Shown here: piece by piece, positions 16,897-26,192 of the stretch
Layout of the letters: each line of letters begins with the position of its first letter
Position numbering within the stretch: the first letter of the stretch is position 1
Source of the DNA: Candidatus Sulfotelmatobacter kueseliae
GTDB taxonomy: Bacteria; Acidobacteriota; Terriglobia; Terriglobales; Acidobacteriaceae
Reading direction: 5' to 3'
DNA: 56,080 nt
Assembly (NCBI GenBank): GCA_900290255.1
Contig: OMOD01000127.1
Span: forward strand, 1-56,080
Made by a program: the position numbers and the translations under genes
The notes under the pieces: model-generated
Told to the model about the DNA's origin: nothing
Databases searched by the model: none
What the model saw: the letters and a program-made list of their open reading frames with translations, nothing else

Positions 16897-18924
16897 ATGG
16901 CAAGCCATCGCAAATCGGTCTGGGATCTGAATCTGGTTCGCAACGCCGCATGGAGTTCGGTGTTGAAACTGGAGCCGCGCAACATGATGGGGAATCCCGT
17001 CATGTTCGTGGTCGAAATCGGCAGCGTGATCACGACGGTGCTCCTGCTTCTGCATCCGCACCAGGCATTTCGTTTCAACCTGCAGATCACGCTGTGGCTG
17101 TGGTTTACCGTTCTTTTTGCCAACTTCGCCGAAGCCATGGCGGAAGGCCGCGGAAAGGCGCAGGCCGAGACCCTGCGGCGCGCCCGATCCGAGACCATGG
17201 CCAACCGCCTTCTCCCGGACGGCACAATTGAACAGGTCGCGAGCGCGAAGCTGCGGGCCGGCGATCTGGTTTCAGTTTCCGCCGGCGAACTGATTCCCGG
17301 CGACGGCGAGATCATCGAGGGTGTCGCCTCGGTGGACGAATCCGCCATCACCGGCGAGTCCGCCCCGGTGATTCGAGAAGCGGGCGGCGATCGCTCGGCG
17401 GTTACCGGCGGCACGCGCGTTCTGAGCGACCAGATTAAGGTGAAGATCACGTCGAATCCCGGCGAGACGTTTCTCGACCGCATGATCGCGCTGGTGGAAG
17501 GCGCGGCGCGGCAGAAGACGCCCAACGAGATCGCGCTCAACATCCTGCTCGCCGGCCTGACCATTATTTTCCTGCTGGCGGTGGTTACACTGCAGCCCTT
17601 CGCCATCTACTCCGGATCGCCGCAGACGGTTTTCGTGCTGGTCTCGCTGCTGGTATGCCTGATTCCTACCACGATCGGCGGATTGCTTTCGGCCATCGGG
17701 ATCGCGGGTATGGATCGGCTGGTGCAGCACAACGTGCTGGCCATGTCAGGACGCGCGGTGGAAGCGGCCGGAGACGTCAATACTTTGCTGCTCGACAAAA
17801 CGGGCACGATCACCTTCGGCAACCGCCAGGCAACGGAATTTCTGCCCGCTCCGGGCGTAACCGAGGCCGAGATGGCCGACGCGGCACAGCTCTCCTCGCT
17901 GGCTGACGAAACTCCCGAAGGCCGCTCGATCGTGGTCCTGGCCAAAGAAAAATACCGGCTGCGCGGCCGCGACTTCGCCAGCCACGAGGCGCAGTTCATC
18001 CCGTTTACCGCGCAGACTCGCATGTCTGGCGTGAATCTGGATGGCCGCGAGATTCGCAAGGGTGCGACCGAAGCGATTGCCCGCTACCTTGAGCAGAACA
18101 ACGGAACAATGCCCCAGGAAGTTCGCAGCGCCGTGGACCGTATCGCATCCTCCGGCGGCACGCCTCTGGTGGTCGCCGAAAATCGGCGCGCCATGGGAGT
18201 GATTCATCTCAAGGACGTGGTCAAGGGCGGAATCCGCGATCGTTTCGCGCAACTGCGGGCCATGGGCATTCGCACCGTGATGATCACGGGAGACAATCCG
18301 CTCACCGCGGCCGCAATTGCCCGCGAGGCCGGGGTGGACGATTTCCTCGCCCAGGCTACGCCCGAAGACAAACTGAAGCTGATTCGCAGCGAGCAGGCCG
18401 GCGGCAAACTCGTTGCCATGACGGGCGACGGCACCAATGACGCTCCCGCGCTGGCTCAAGCCGACGTCGGCGTGGCCATGAATACCGGCACGCAAGCTGC
18501 CAAAGAAGCCGGGAACATGGTGGACCTGGATTCCAATCCCACCAAGCTCATTGAGGTGGTTGAAATCGGCAAACAGTTGCTGATGACGCGCGGCGCCTTG
18601 ACGACTTTCTCCATCGCCAACGATGTCGCGAAATATTTCGCCATCATCCCCGCCATGTTTGCCGGCACATTCCCGGTGCTGAATGCGCTGAACATCATGC
18701 ACCTTCGAACCCCGCAATCAGCGGTGCTGTCGGCGGTCATCTTCAACGCCCTGATCATCATTGCGCTGATTCCACTGGCGCTGCGCGGCGTAAAGTACCG
18801 CGCCATGAATGCCGAGGCGTTGCTGCGCCGGAATCTGTTCATCTACGGCGTGGGTGGACTGATCGCGCCCTTCGTGGGCATCAAGATCATTGACCTGCTG
18901 ATCAGCGCAGCCCGGTTAGCCTGA
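16897..18924 (+). CDS. kdpB: KdpB, P-type ATPase subunit
   Basis: A 675-residue P-type ATPase, the energising subunit of KdpFABC. The phosphorylated aspartate is Asp300 in [13 protein letters not shown]. The actuator motif is [13 protein letters not shown], the nucleotide-binding lysine region is [12 protein letters not shown], and the hinge is [40 protein letters not shown] segment forms the membrane part that couples to KdpA. The serine in the actuator TGES loop (the site phosphorylated for inhibition in E. coli) is conserved. The gene is 8 bases after kdpA and 8 bases before kdpC. Confidence 0.97.
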   Translation: MASHRKSVWDLNLVRNAAWSSVLKLEPRNMMGNPVMFVVEIGSVITTVLLLLHPHQAFRFNLQITLWLWFTVLFANFAEAMAEGRGKAQAETLRRARSETMANRLLPDGTIEQVASAKLRAGDLVSVSAGELIPGDGEIIEGVASVDESAITGESAPVIREAGGDRSAVTGGTRVLSDQIKVKITSNPGETFLDRMIALVEGAARQKTPNEIALNILLAGLTIIFLLAVVTLQPFAIYSGSPQTVFVLVSLLVCLIPTTIGGLLSAIGIAGMDRLVQHNVLAMSGRAVEAAGDVNTLLLDKTGTITFGNRQATEFLPAPGVTEAEMADAAQLSSLADETPEGRSIVVLAKEKYRLRGRDFASHEAQFIPFTAQTRMSGVNLDGREIRKGATEAIARYLEQNNGTMPQEVRSAVDRIASSGGTPLVVAENRRAMGVIHLKDVVKGGIRDRFAQLRAMGIRTVMITGDNPLTAAAIAREAGVDDFLAQATPEDKLKLIRSEQAGGKLVAMTGDGTNDAPALAQADVGVAMNTGTQAAKEAGNMVDLDSNPTKLIEVVEIGKQLLMTRGALTTFSIANDVAKYFAIIPAMFAGTFPVLNALNIMHLRTPQSAVLSAVIFNALIIIALIPLALRGVKYRAMNAEALLRRNLFIYGVGGLIAPFVGIKIIDLLISAARLA

Positions 18925-18932
18925 GGACTCTT

Positions 18933-19505
18933 ATGAAAAAGCATCTGATGACCGCATTCCTGATGACGATCGCAACCACGATTCTGCTGGGACTGATTTA
19001 TCCCCTTGTCATCACCGGCCTGGCGCGCGTCCTCTTCCCCAACAAAGCCAATGGCCAGATCATCTATCGCAACGGCGAAGCCATCGGTTCGCGCATCATC
19101 GCTCAGCCCTTCACGGCGGCGAAGTACTTCCATCCGAGGCCGTCTGCGGCGGGCAACGGATACGATGCCGCCAACTCCGGAGGTACGAATCTCGGGCCTA
19201 CCAACCAGAAACTCATTGACCGCGTTCGCGCCGATGCCGCCACACTGCAGCAGGAAAATCCCAGCCAGCCGGTCCCGGTGGATCTGATCACCACGTCTGC
19301 ATCAGGCCTGGACCCTGAGATTTCTCCCGCGGGTGCGGAGTTTCAGATTCCGCGCGTGGCGCGGGAGCGGGGCTTTCCCGAATCGAAGATCCGAGAGCTG
19401 GTGCAGAAGCACACCCATCCGCGCGATCTTGGCCTGCTCGGCGAGCCTCGGGTCAACGTGCTGGAACTCAATCTGGCTCTGGACGAGCTGGGGCGTAAGA
19501 GATGA
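18933..19505 (+). CDS. kdpC: KdpC, accessory subunit of the potassium-transporting ATPase
   Basis: A 190-residue subunit with one N-terminal transmembrane helix (TAFLMTIATTILLGLIYPLV) and a periplasmic domain. Conserved motifs are IIAQPFTAAKYFHPRPSA, NSGGTNLGPTN and ALDPEISPAGAE-like (GLDPEISPAGAEFQIPRVA). It is needed for assembly and high affinity of the pump. Last gene of the kdp operon, followed 40 bases later by the 3' end of a convergent tRNA gene. Confidence 0.96.
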   Translation: MKKHLMTAFLMTIATTILLGLIYPLVITGLARVLFPNKANGQIIYRNGEAIGSRIIAQPFTAAKYFHPRPSAAGNGYDAANSGGTNLGPTNQKLIDRVRADAATLQQENPSQPVPVDLITTSASGLDPEISPAGAEFQIPRVARERGFPESKIRELVQKHTHPRDLGLLGEPRVNVLELNLALDELGRKR

Positions 19506-19547
19506 GCCGCGTCCGTTAACTAGCGCGTTTGCTTTAAGAGGGAATGG

Positions 19548-19621
19548 GGGCCCCGGGCAGAGTCGAACTGCCGACCAACGGTTTAGGAAACCGCTGCTCT
19601 ATCCATCTGAGCTACGGGGCC
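19548..19621 (-). tRNA. tRNA-Arg (anticodon CCU)
   Basis: On the minus strand the sequence folds as a full cloverleaf. The acceptor arms are GGCCCCG and CGGGGCC, the D-arm is GCTCAGATGGATAGAGC, the anticodon loop is TTCCTAA between GCGGT and ACCGT, and the T-arm is GGCAGTTCGACTCTGCC. The anticodon is CCU, which reads AGG (Arg). CCA is encoded directly after the discriminator base (plus-strand tgg at 19545-19547). It is convergent with kdpC. Confidence 0.95.
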
Positions 19622-19651
19622 TGTTTGGTGCAAATCCATGATTTCACAGTG

Positions 19652-19822
19652 CTATTGCGTTTTCAAATCAGCCGTAACCGCCGAATCTAGAGCACAATGC
19701 TTGCGCCTGTTCTTTCCGGTAAAGTACTTCTTCAGGCTCTTGGGCACTTCGCGGCAGCCGCAGTGCCTTTGATGTTCTCTGTGCCACGCGATTCTCTGAG
19801 CCAGCGTCGCTTTGGCGGGCAT
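19652..19822 (-). CDS. Small conserved-looking protein (56 residues)
   Basis: The ATG at 19822 gives MPAKATLAQRIAWHREHQRH then CGCREVPKSLKKYF and a basic tail. The pattern 'RI(A/E)WH..H...C.CR.(I/V)P..L' is one I recall from small uncharacterised bacterial proteins of 40-60 residues, which is why I call it. The His/Cys cluster could bind a metal. An in-frame upstream start at 19891 would add a hydrophobic segment. No clear ribosome site is visible, and its promoter would share the short gap with the divergent purU. Confidence 0.5.
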   Translation of the reverse strand: MPAKATLAQRIAWHREHQRHCGCREVPKSLKKYFTGKNRRKHCALDSAVTADLKTQ

Positions 19823-19893
19823 TCGGTTATTCTGGTGCCAGATCGTATTCAGCACGACGAACGCTCCACAAAGACACGCTCCACCAAGCACAT

Positions 19894-20760
19894 ATGAAGA
19901 ACACCGTCATTCTCCTCACCAGTTGTCCTGACCGCAAGGGCGAAGTCGCGACCATAGCCGATTTCGTCTACCGGCATGGCGGCAACATCCTGCACGCCGA
20001 CGAGCATGCCGACCAGGAATCCGGCCTGTTCCTGATGCGGGTGGAATTTGATCCCAGGGATTTCGACATTGACCTTTCTCAGAAAGACCTGAACGACTTC
20101 AGCAGGCACTTCGCCCCGGTAGCGGAAACTTTTCACATGACCTGGCGGGTGGCGCAGTCGTCCCGCCGCCCGCGCATGATTATCTTCGTTTCGAAGTACG
20201 GACACTGCCTGGCCGACCTGCTCTTCCGCCGGCAGAGCGGCGAACTGGCTTGCGACATTCCCCTGATCATCTCCAACCATCCCGATAACCAGCCCATTGC
20301 GGCCTTTTACAAGATTCCTTACGCCATGGTTCCGGTCACGAAGGAAAACAAAGGCGAGGCCGAGGCCAGAATCCAGGCCCTGGTCGACGAGCACCGTCCG
20401 GATCTCATCGTGCTGGCGCGCTACATGCAGATTCTTCCGCAGGACTTTGTGCAACGCTATCCCCATCGCATCATCAACATTCACCATTCCTTTCTGCCGG
20501 CGTTTATTGGCGCCCGGCCCTATCACCAGGCCTTTGAGCGCGGAGTAAAGATCATTGGAGCAACCAGCCATTACGTCACCGAAGTGCTCGACGACGGCCC
20601 CATCATCGAGCAGGATGTGGCCCGCATCTCCCACCGCGACGAGGTCGAAGACTTGATCCGCAAAGGCCGCGATCTGGAGAAGGTCGTACTCTCGCGCGCC
20701 GTCGCCTGGCACGTGGAGAACCGCGTTCTGGTCTACGGCAACAAGACCGTGGTTTTCTGA
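19894..20760 (+). CDS. purU: PurU, formyltetrahydrofolate deformylase
   Basis: A 288-residue cytosolic enzyme that hydrolyses 10-formyl-THF to THF and formate, which balances one-carbon pools and supplies formate. An N-terminal ACT domain (residues 1-80, starting VILLTSCPDRKGEVATIADF) is followed by a formyl-transferase fold. Active-site motifs are IINIHHSFLPAFIGARPYHQ and GATSHYVTEVLDDGPIIEQD. Length and motif order match E. coli PurU. The ATG at 19894 follows GCACAT without a strong ribosome site, and no partner genes of one-carbon metabolism are adjacent. Confidence 0.95.
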   Translation: MKNTVILLTSCPDRKGEVATIADFVYRHGGNILHADEHADQESGLFLMRVEFDPRDFDIDLSQKDLNDFSRHFAPVAETFHMTWRVAQSSRRPRMIIFVSKYGHCLADLLFRRQSGELACDIPLIISNHPDNQPIAAFYKIPYAMVPVTKENKGEAEARIQALVDEHRPDLIVLARYMQILPQDFVQRYPHRIINIHHSFLPAFIGARPYHQAFERGVKIIGATSHYVTEVLDDGPIIEQDVARISHRDEVEDLIRKGRDLEKVVLSRAVAWHVENRVLVYGNKTVVF

Positions 20761-20865
20761 GCTTGCGTTTCGGCCGCAATTTTTCACAGAGGCAGGGAGC
20801 CACGGTTACCAAACATCTTGATGAGGTTCTGCTTGTATCTCAGTCTGAAATCTAACGCCTGGGGA

Positions 20866-20977
20866 GTCATCCCGATGTCCCGCGCTTTTACCAGCGGGAC
20901 GAGGGATCTCCCACGCAATAGGTTTGTGCACGGGAGATCCTTCGCTCCGCCTGAAAGACGGCTCCGCTCAGGATGAC
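20866..20977. repeat. Palindromic GTCATCC element in the purU-downstream gap
   Basis: Starts GTCATCCCGA and ends TCAGGATGAC, with inner arms (GCGGGACGAGGGATCTCC against GGAGATCCTTCGCTCC-like) that pair imperfectly. It belongs to the family seen at 27341, 37952, 49132 and 50185. The rest of the 20761-21219 gap holds a CTCTGTGCCTCGGGGTCTCC-type repeat near 21020 and no gene I can support. Confidence 0.65.
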
Positions 20978-21219
20978 GCCCTAGACGGGCACACTCTTTG
21001 ATAGTTCAAACTGATCCCCGTGTTTCTCTGTGCCTCGGGGTCTCCGTGGTGAGAAACCCGCGCCCGGAGCCCCTGCGCGGAAGTTCATGTACTCCGGGAA
21101 GGTGCTCATTCCACGGCAAGAAAGTGCCGCTCCGGTGGTAACTTGCACCGGAAGTAACCTATCGTTTCTACTCATAGGTTAGTAAAGCCTTAGCGTAATT
21201 TTTGCTCTCGGGGGCATTC

Positions 21220-22719
21220 TTGGCCGAAGATCTTCGGTTTGAGCTATCCATTCTTGCGACCGTTCAAGGCTTCTATCAGAAGCTTTTGGGGGACTCGCTG
21301 GGTGGAGAATTACCCGTACCGAGAGACCTTGACGAGGGCGCGCTGCGGCGTTCCGGGCAGGAACTGCCGAATACTCTCACGCGGATGACCCGCTGGCTGC
21401 ATCTTCTGGACATGGCCATCACTCCGGCGATGCTGCGCCAGGCGCTTACTCCCGACACGGATTCGGAAGTGGCCGAGGCTCTGCTGCGCTATTTTGTACG
21501 CCGGCGCGAGCCCAGCGATGTGAACCGCGACAAGACCGATTTGATCGCGACCTTCCTCTACCGCCATCCCCGCGTGCCCGGCCAGTGGGAACAAAGCGGT
21601 TATGGACTGGACGGAGCGCTGCCGCTTTCGCCCTTCGAGATCGCGCTGATTGAAATTCTGGCCGACACCGATGTGCCTTCCCTGCGCGAGGAGCACGTGC
21701 AGTTGCTGCGCCGCTTCGATCCGCTGCGGGAAGAGGTTTCCCGCTTCCGCGACTTTAACGGGCTGATCGATTCCGGCTTGATCGGGCGCGTCCGCGAACT
21801 GAAGCAGTGGCTGGATTCGTCTTTTTATCATCCCGGCGTGCTCGCCACGGTCGCGGCTTACAACGCCTCGTTCGGCAAGAAGTTCGACGAATTGTTCGAG
21901 AACGCACTCGCCGAAATCAAGCAATTCGGACAGGCGCTGGAGGAAATGGGCGGCACGATTCTCAGCACCGTGGATGGAGTGGAAGTCACGGTCGAGCATG
22001 TCGCGGCCATCGAACAGAAGCAGATGCTGCAGGCCGATTACGGCAGCACCCTGGAGAAATTCCGCCGCGTATCGAAATTGAAAAAGGAACTGGACCGGCG
22101 GCCGCCCATCCGCCGCTCGCTCCTGAGCCCAGCCGCGCGCACTTCCCACGCAGCCGGCGGCGCGGCTGCCGCGCCTAGAACTGCCCGGGCCGCCAAGGTG
22201 AAGGCGCCTCCGGCAGCACCCGTGTTCCAGCCCCCGGCCATTACCGCGCACCAGATTGCGACCGAAGAAGGTAAACTGCGCCGGGTCGAAGAATCCATTC
22301 GCGTCTTTGTGCGCGTCGCCGACCCGAAATACCGCCAGGTTGTGCCCATGCGCTTCTTCAACCTCACGCTGACCGTGGCGGAAGCCGACGCCTACAGCGC
22401 CGCGTTCCTCGAAGAGAAGAGTCTGCGTGCCGACGTGGCCCGCACTTTGATTCGGCTGGTCTCGATCTCGGCGCGCATCTGCACTGAACTGGAAGATCTG
22501 AAGCGCAGCCAGAAGATGTCATCCCTGTGGAAACTCCACGCCGACGCGCTGGTCGTCCTGCTCGACATGGCCAGCAGTTCCACCGAAGAAGCCGGCAGCG
22601 TAGCCAAACTCGCCGAACAAGCGGGCGCAGGCCCGGCTGCCAAGTCCATCCACGAGTCCGCTCTGAAACTGCGCGCCCAATCCGATGTCGCGGCGAAAAC
22701 CCTGGCAAATGTGAGCTAG
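21220..22719 (+). CDS. Uncharacterised 500-residue cytosolic protein
   Basis: No ATG fits the N-terminus. A TTG at 21220 with GGGGG five bases upstream gives LAEDLRFELSILATVQGFYQ; a TTG at 21202 is the alternative. The protein is mainly helical. Residues about 1-310 have conserved-looking charged helices (HPRVPGQWEQSGYGLDGALP, DPLREEVSRFRDFNGLIDSG). A low-complexity Ala/Pro/Lys linker (about 310-345) separates a C-terminal helical domain (about 345-500, EGKLRRVEESIRVFVRVADP onwards). No signal peptide, membrane segment or catalytic motif is visible, and I do not recognise the family. The intact long frame with strong codon bias supports a real gene. Confidence 0.75.
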   Translation: MAEDLRFELSILATVQGFYQKLLGDSLGGELPVPRDLDEGALRRSGQELPNTLTRMTRWLHLLDMAITPAMLRQALTPDTDSEVAEALLRYFVRRREPSDVNRDKTDLIATFLYRHPRVPGQWEQSGYGLDGALPLSPFEIALIEILADTDVPSLREEHVQLLRRFDPLREEVSRFRDFNGLIDSGLIGRVRELKQWLDSSFYHPGVLATVAAYNASFGKKFDELFENALAEIKQFGQALEEMGGTILSTVDGVEVTVEHVAAIEQKQMLQADYGSTLEKFRRVSKLKKELDRRPPIRRSLLSPAARTSHAAGGAAAAPRTARAAKVKAPPAAPVFQPPAITAHQIATEEGKLRRVEESIRVFVRVADPKYRQVVPMRFFNLTLTVAEADAYSAAFLEEKSLRADVARTLIRLVSISARICTELEDLKRSQKMSSLWKLHADALVVLLDMASSSTEEAGSVAKLAEQAGAGPAAKSIHESALKLRAQSDVAAKTLANVS

Positions 22720-22867
22720 AAACACCTGGAAGCCGTGCCTTTACGGCGTGCGCACGCGCTTGCTCACATTTGCCCCTAGCCGCTGGAAATCTCGCGTGTT
22801 CCAGGTGTAGAGATTATCCGCCTTCGCTTTGACAGCGCAGGCGGTGCCACTACGGAGATGCCCCAAA

Positions 22868-22898
22868 GAAAACAAAAGACGGGCGATCTCGCCCGTCT
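22868..22898 (-). terminator. Rho-independent terminator of the RNase E/G gene
   Basis: Read on the minus strand: arm AGACGGGCG, loop AGAT, arm CGCCCGTCT, then TTTTGTTTTC. It is a nine-pair GC-rich stem with a U-rich tail, 37 bases after the stop codon at 22935. Confidence 0.85.
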
Positions 22899-22904
22899 CT
22901 CCTT

Positions 22905-22932
22905 GGCTCGCGACTCGCGACTCACGACTCGC
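22905..22932 (+). repeat. Tandem GACTCGC heptamers
   Basis: Four 7-bp units (GGCTCGC, GACTCGC, GACTCAC, GACTCGC) lie between the terminator and the RNase E/G stop codon and end two bases from it. The same unit type occurs near 52094-52365. Confidence 0.85.
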
Positions 22933-22934
22933 AG

Positions 22935-25742
22935 CTAGTTGATGTCGAACTGCTCCTGATGCACGGCCGGATCGCTCTTTACGATGATGGTGCGCTTGGT
23001 CAGTTCTTCCATCTCGTTCAGCAACCGTGCGTTGTTCCCTTTCAACTCCTTGGCCACGTCGGGATGCACCCGCAGCATCACGTCTTCATGTTCCAGATGC
23101 TTCGCGATCTTGCGCATCTCCACGTAAATCTCGTTGCAGATCGTGGTCACCGATTTCACGTAGCCGGTCGCCTGGCAATACGGGCAGGGCGACCCGATAG
23201 TGCGTTCGAGCGATTGCTTGACCCGCTTACGCGTGATCGCAACCAGCCCGAAATCGTTGAACTGCAGCGTCTTCGACGGGGCACGGTCGCGGCGCAGTTC
23301 TTCTTCGAGCGCCTGCATCACGCGCTGGCGGTTGCGCCGCTCATCCATGTCAATGAAGTCAATGATGATGATCCCGCCCAGATCCCTGAGCCGAATCTGC
23401 CGGACAATTTCCTTAATAGCATCTACGTTGGTTTTGACGATCGTGTCTTCCAGGCGTTGCGTCTTGCCCACATACTTGCCGGTGTTAATGTCGATGGCCA
23501 CCAGCGCTTCGGTCTGGTTGATCACGATGTAGCCGCCGCTCTTCAGCCACACTTTTGACTTGAGCGCCTTGTTCATTTCTTCAGCCAGGCCGAATTGCTC
23601 GAACAGCGGCGTTTCTTTGGTATAGAGTTTCACGCGCTTGACCAGAGCCGGCTGGAAGCGGTTGAAGAAGCGCAGGATGCGCTCATACTCCGGCTCTGAA
23701 TCCACCCAGATCACGCTGAAGTCGCTGCTGACCTGGTCGCGCAGTACGCGTTCGACCACGTTGAGATCGTGGTAAATCAGTGCCGGCGGCTTGGAACCCT
23801 CGGCCCGCGTCCGGATATCGTTCCACAATCCCTTCAGGAATCGGATGTCGGCGCGCAGCTCTTCTTCGCCGGCGTTCTGCGCGGCCGTGCGCACGATGAA
23901 TCCGCCGTGGCCGTTGTCGCGCTCGCTCTGGATGATCCGCTTCAGGCGTTGCCGTTCTTCCTCCGACGAGATTTTGCGCGAAACCCCGGTGTGGTTGACC
24001 GTGGGCATATAAACCAGAAAGCGTCCCGGCAGCGCGATGTGGCTGGTGATGCGCGCGCCTTTCTTGCCGATCGGCTCTTTGGCGATCTGGACCAGAATCT
24101 CCTGGCCTTCCTTGAGCAGGTCGCTGATCAGCGGCACCGGCGCCGACTCGCGCCGGCGAAAACGCCCTCCTCCGCCGCCGCTGCCGCCGCGGCGTCCGCG
24201 CTGGCCGCGGCGCTCCCATGCCGGACGGGGCGCGCGTTGCGTCAATCCGGCTGTGCTCAACGGCGCCCGCACTTCCACCCGCGCATCCACCGTGCCGTTG
24301 GCGCGGGCCTCGGCTTCCAGCATGGCTTCCGCCTCGGCCTGAGCTTCCTCGAGTTCCAGTTCTTCACTGTCTTCTTCGCTCCCGGCCGGAGCCGCTTCCG
24401 CGGCATGCGTTTCGCCCGATTCCGCCAGCGACGACAGGTGAATCTCCGTAACCGCCTCCCGGGCATCGCCGTTCAGATGTGCGGGGCCGGCCGCCTGCGT
24501 CTCCTCTTCAAATTCGTCGTAATCCTCTTCGGAAGACGACTCGTAGCGGATCGCGTCCGCTTCCTCGTCTTCGATGGTTTCTTCCTCCATCGTGCCCGGA
24601 GCCGCAAATACCGGTTTCTCTTCCTCGCGTGGCGAAGGGACAGGCTGATCCGCGCGCTCAGGGGCAGCGACCGCCTGCTGGCTCACTTCCTCTTCTTCGT
24701 CTTCCTCTTTGGGGATTTCTTCCCTGACTTCCTCCTGCTCAACTCTGACGCTGGCTTCGCCCGGCCACCCGAGCGCCGGCAGACTCTCCGGTTCCGGACG
24801 CCGAAATTCCGCATGGCGAAATTCCTGGTTCCACTCCGCGGTCGTCGCCACCGACTCGGCGGGTTCTTCCGCGATGGCGCGAATTTCTTCGTGCTCTTCG
24901 TGCAGGGGTTCTGCCACCGATTCCGTTTCTGCAAAGATGGGTTCATCCTCGGGGAACGCTGCGGCCACAGGCTCGGCAGCTTCGCCCGGCGACGTCACTT
25001 CGCCTTGGCTTGCCGGTTCGGTGGCTGGCGGCGCCGCTGCAGGAGCCTGCTGCTGCGCCCAGCGCTGATACTTGGAAATGGACTCTCCCGGCAACAGGAT
25101 CGGCTCATATCCCGCGGGAGGTCCCGCGGGCTGGGTTCGCCCATCCTCTGGACCACGATGTGTCTCCGGCGGCCGCGCCGGTCGCGCGTCTGCCCCGCGC
25201 TCCGGTCCACGATCAAATCGATCCCGGCCATCCCGGCGTCCGCCGCGGCGGCGACGCCGGCCGCGCCAGCCTCCGCGGTCACGGTTCTGAAAATCGCCCC
25301 CGTTGGCCGGCTCCTGCGATACCGAAGGTTGTGTCTCCCTCGCCGCTTTCTCGGCAAATCCTGCGCTCGATTCCGGCTCCCCACCAGCCTCGGCTACGGT
25401 TTCGGTCTCGGACGCCTCCGCCGTAACATTCTCCTGTTGCGCCGACTGCGGCCGCAAATCCTGCACATCGCGGCCGGCCGGCACGGCTTCGGTCAGATCC
25501 TCGTCCTGATCCTCCAGGTCCATGAAATCGGAAACATACAGGAAGGCGTCACGCTCCAGGCCGATATCCACGAATGCCGACTGCATGCCGGGCAGCACCC
25601 GCGTGACTTTGCCTTTGTAGATGGACCCGGCCAGCGTGTACTCGTTCTCGCGCTCCAGATAGACTTCTGCAAGTAGATCGTCTTCCAGCAATCCCACCTT
25701 GGTTTCGTGAGGCGTGGACGAGACAAATAACTCTTTGTTCAT
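22935..25742 (-). CDS. rng: RNase E/G-family endoribonuclease with a giant S1-domain insertion
   Basis: A 935-residue ribonuclease. The start at 25742 (MNKELFVSSTPHETKVGLLE) has GGAG six bases upstream; a further-upstream ATG at 25793 is less likely. The S1 domain begins normally (YKGKVTRVLPGMQSAFVDIG), breaks off near residue 75, and resumes near residue 537 (PLISDLLKEGQEILVQIAKE). The 460 residues between are Glu/Pro/Ala-rich with an RG-rich patch (GGWRGRRRRRGGRRDGRDR) and look disordered. The catalytic core is intact: metal-binding Asp in LVAIDINTGKYVG (about 751) and GGIIIIDFIDM (about 795), and a zinc-link pair in CPYCQATG (about 853/856). It lacks the long C-terminal scaffold of E. coli RNase E. 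Expected roles are mRNA decay and rRNA/tRNA maturation. Confidence 0.93.
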   Translation of the reverse strand: MNKELFVSSTPHETKVGLLEDDLLAEVYLERENEYTLAGSIYKGKVTRVLPGMQSAFVDIGLERDAFLYVSDFMDLEDQDEDLTEAVPAGRDVQDLRPQSAQQENVTAEASETETVAEAGGEPESSAGFAEKAARETQPSVSQEPANGGDFQNRDRGGWRGRRRRRGGRRDGRDRFDRGPERGADARPARPPETHRGPEDGRTQPAGPPAGYEPILLPGESISKYQRWAQQQAPAAAPPATEPASQGEVTSPGEAAEPVAAAFPEDEPIFAETESVAEPLHEEHEEIRAIAEEPAESVATTAEWNQEFRHAEFRRPEPESLPALGWPGEASVRVEQEEVREEIPKEEDEEEEVSQQAVAAPERADQPVPSPREEEKPVFAAPGTMEEETIEDEEADAIRYESSSEEDYDEFEEETQAAGPAHLNGDAREAVTEIHLSSLAESGETHAAEAAPAGSEEDSEELELEEAQAEAEAMLEAEARANGTVDARVEVRAPLSTAGLTQRAPRPAWERRGQRGRRGGSGGGGGRFRRRESAPVPLISDLLKEGQEILVQIAKEPIGKKGARITSHIALPGRFLVYMPTVNHTGVSRKISSEEERQRLKRIIQSERDNGHGGFIVRTAAQNAGEEELRADIRFLKGLWNDIRTRAEGSKPPALIYHDLNVVERVLRDQVSSDFSVIWVDSEPEYERILRFFNRFQPALVKRVKLYTKETPLFEQFGLAEEMNKALKSKVWLKSGGYIVINQTEALVAIDINTGKYVGKTQRLEDTIVKTNVDAIKEIVRQIRLRDLGGIIIIDFIDMDERRNRQRVMQALEEELRRDRAPSKTLQFNDFGLVAITRKRVKQSLERTIGSPCPYCQATGYVKSVTTICNEIYVEMRKIAKHLEHEDVMLRVHPDVAKELKGNNARLLNEMEELTKRTIIVKSDPAVHQEQFDIN

Positions 25743-26192
25743 CGCATACTCCGGTCCCTGCCCCGGCGATTCCAGAAGCCGGGCGGGGTTCAACGGCGCG
25801 GAGTCAGAGAAGTTGCGGGAGGATTGATTGCGGCGATATTACCCTGGATAGGGGACCAACTCGGCCACACGGCCGTTCCCCTGGACGGGTTCGTTGCACA
25901 AGCTTGGGAATCTTCTGCACTTATCGCTTTAACTTCCGCCGGGTTTGTGACCGCACTCTCAGACCTTTCTGGTCGGGGGGCCGTTCCCTGCCCGGCTGCT
26001 CAAGAAGCTTCAATCCTGCCCGGCCTTCCACTGTCCTTTTACAGTGCAAACCGGCCGGTGAAATGCCCTCTTCACGCGAGGGCGATCGATATGTTTTTGT
26101 GGCTGCGCCTCCCGATTTGGCGGAACGACGCGCAGCTTGCTACCTACCCTGCCTTCCCCTTTTGTCCACCCTCGTCAGAGCCAGCTCACCGG
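25743..26192 (-). promoter_or_regulatory. Long structured leader upstream of the RNase E/G gene
   Basis: 450 bases with no gene. Read on the minus strand it can form several hairpins: GCCCTC/GAGGGC (26065-26083), CACTGT/ACAGTG (26029-26046), GACC/GGTC (25962-25974), and AGGGGA/TCCCCT enclosing GGCC/GGCC (25850-25882). In E. coli a roughly 360-base structured rne leader mediates autoregulation; a similar role is possible here but unproven. It does not match RNase P, tmRNA, SRP or 6S RNA signatures that I know. Confidence 0.4.

Noticed and set aside
23769-25676. A 635-codon plus-strand frame opposite the RNase E/G insertion
   Set aside because: Arg/Phe-rich shadow of a Glu/Pro-rich coding strand; no motifs, no ribosome site.
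25743-26192. RNase P RNA, tmRNA, SRP RNA or 6S RNA
   Set aside because: None of the hallmark sequences of these RNAs can be found on either strand; only generic hairpins are visible.
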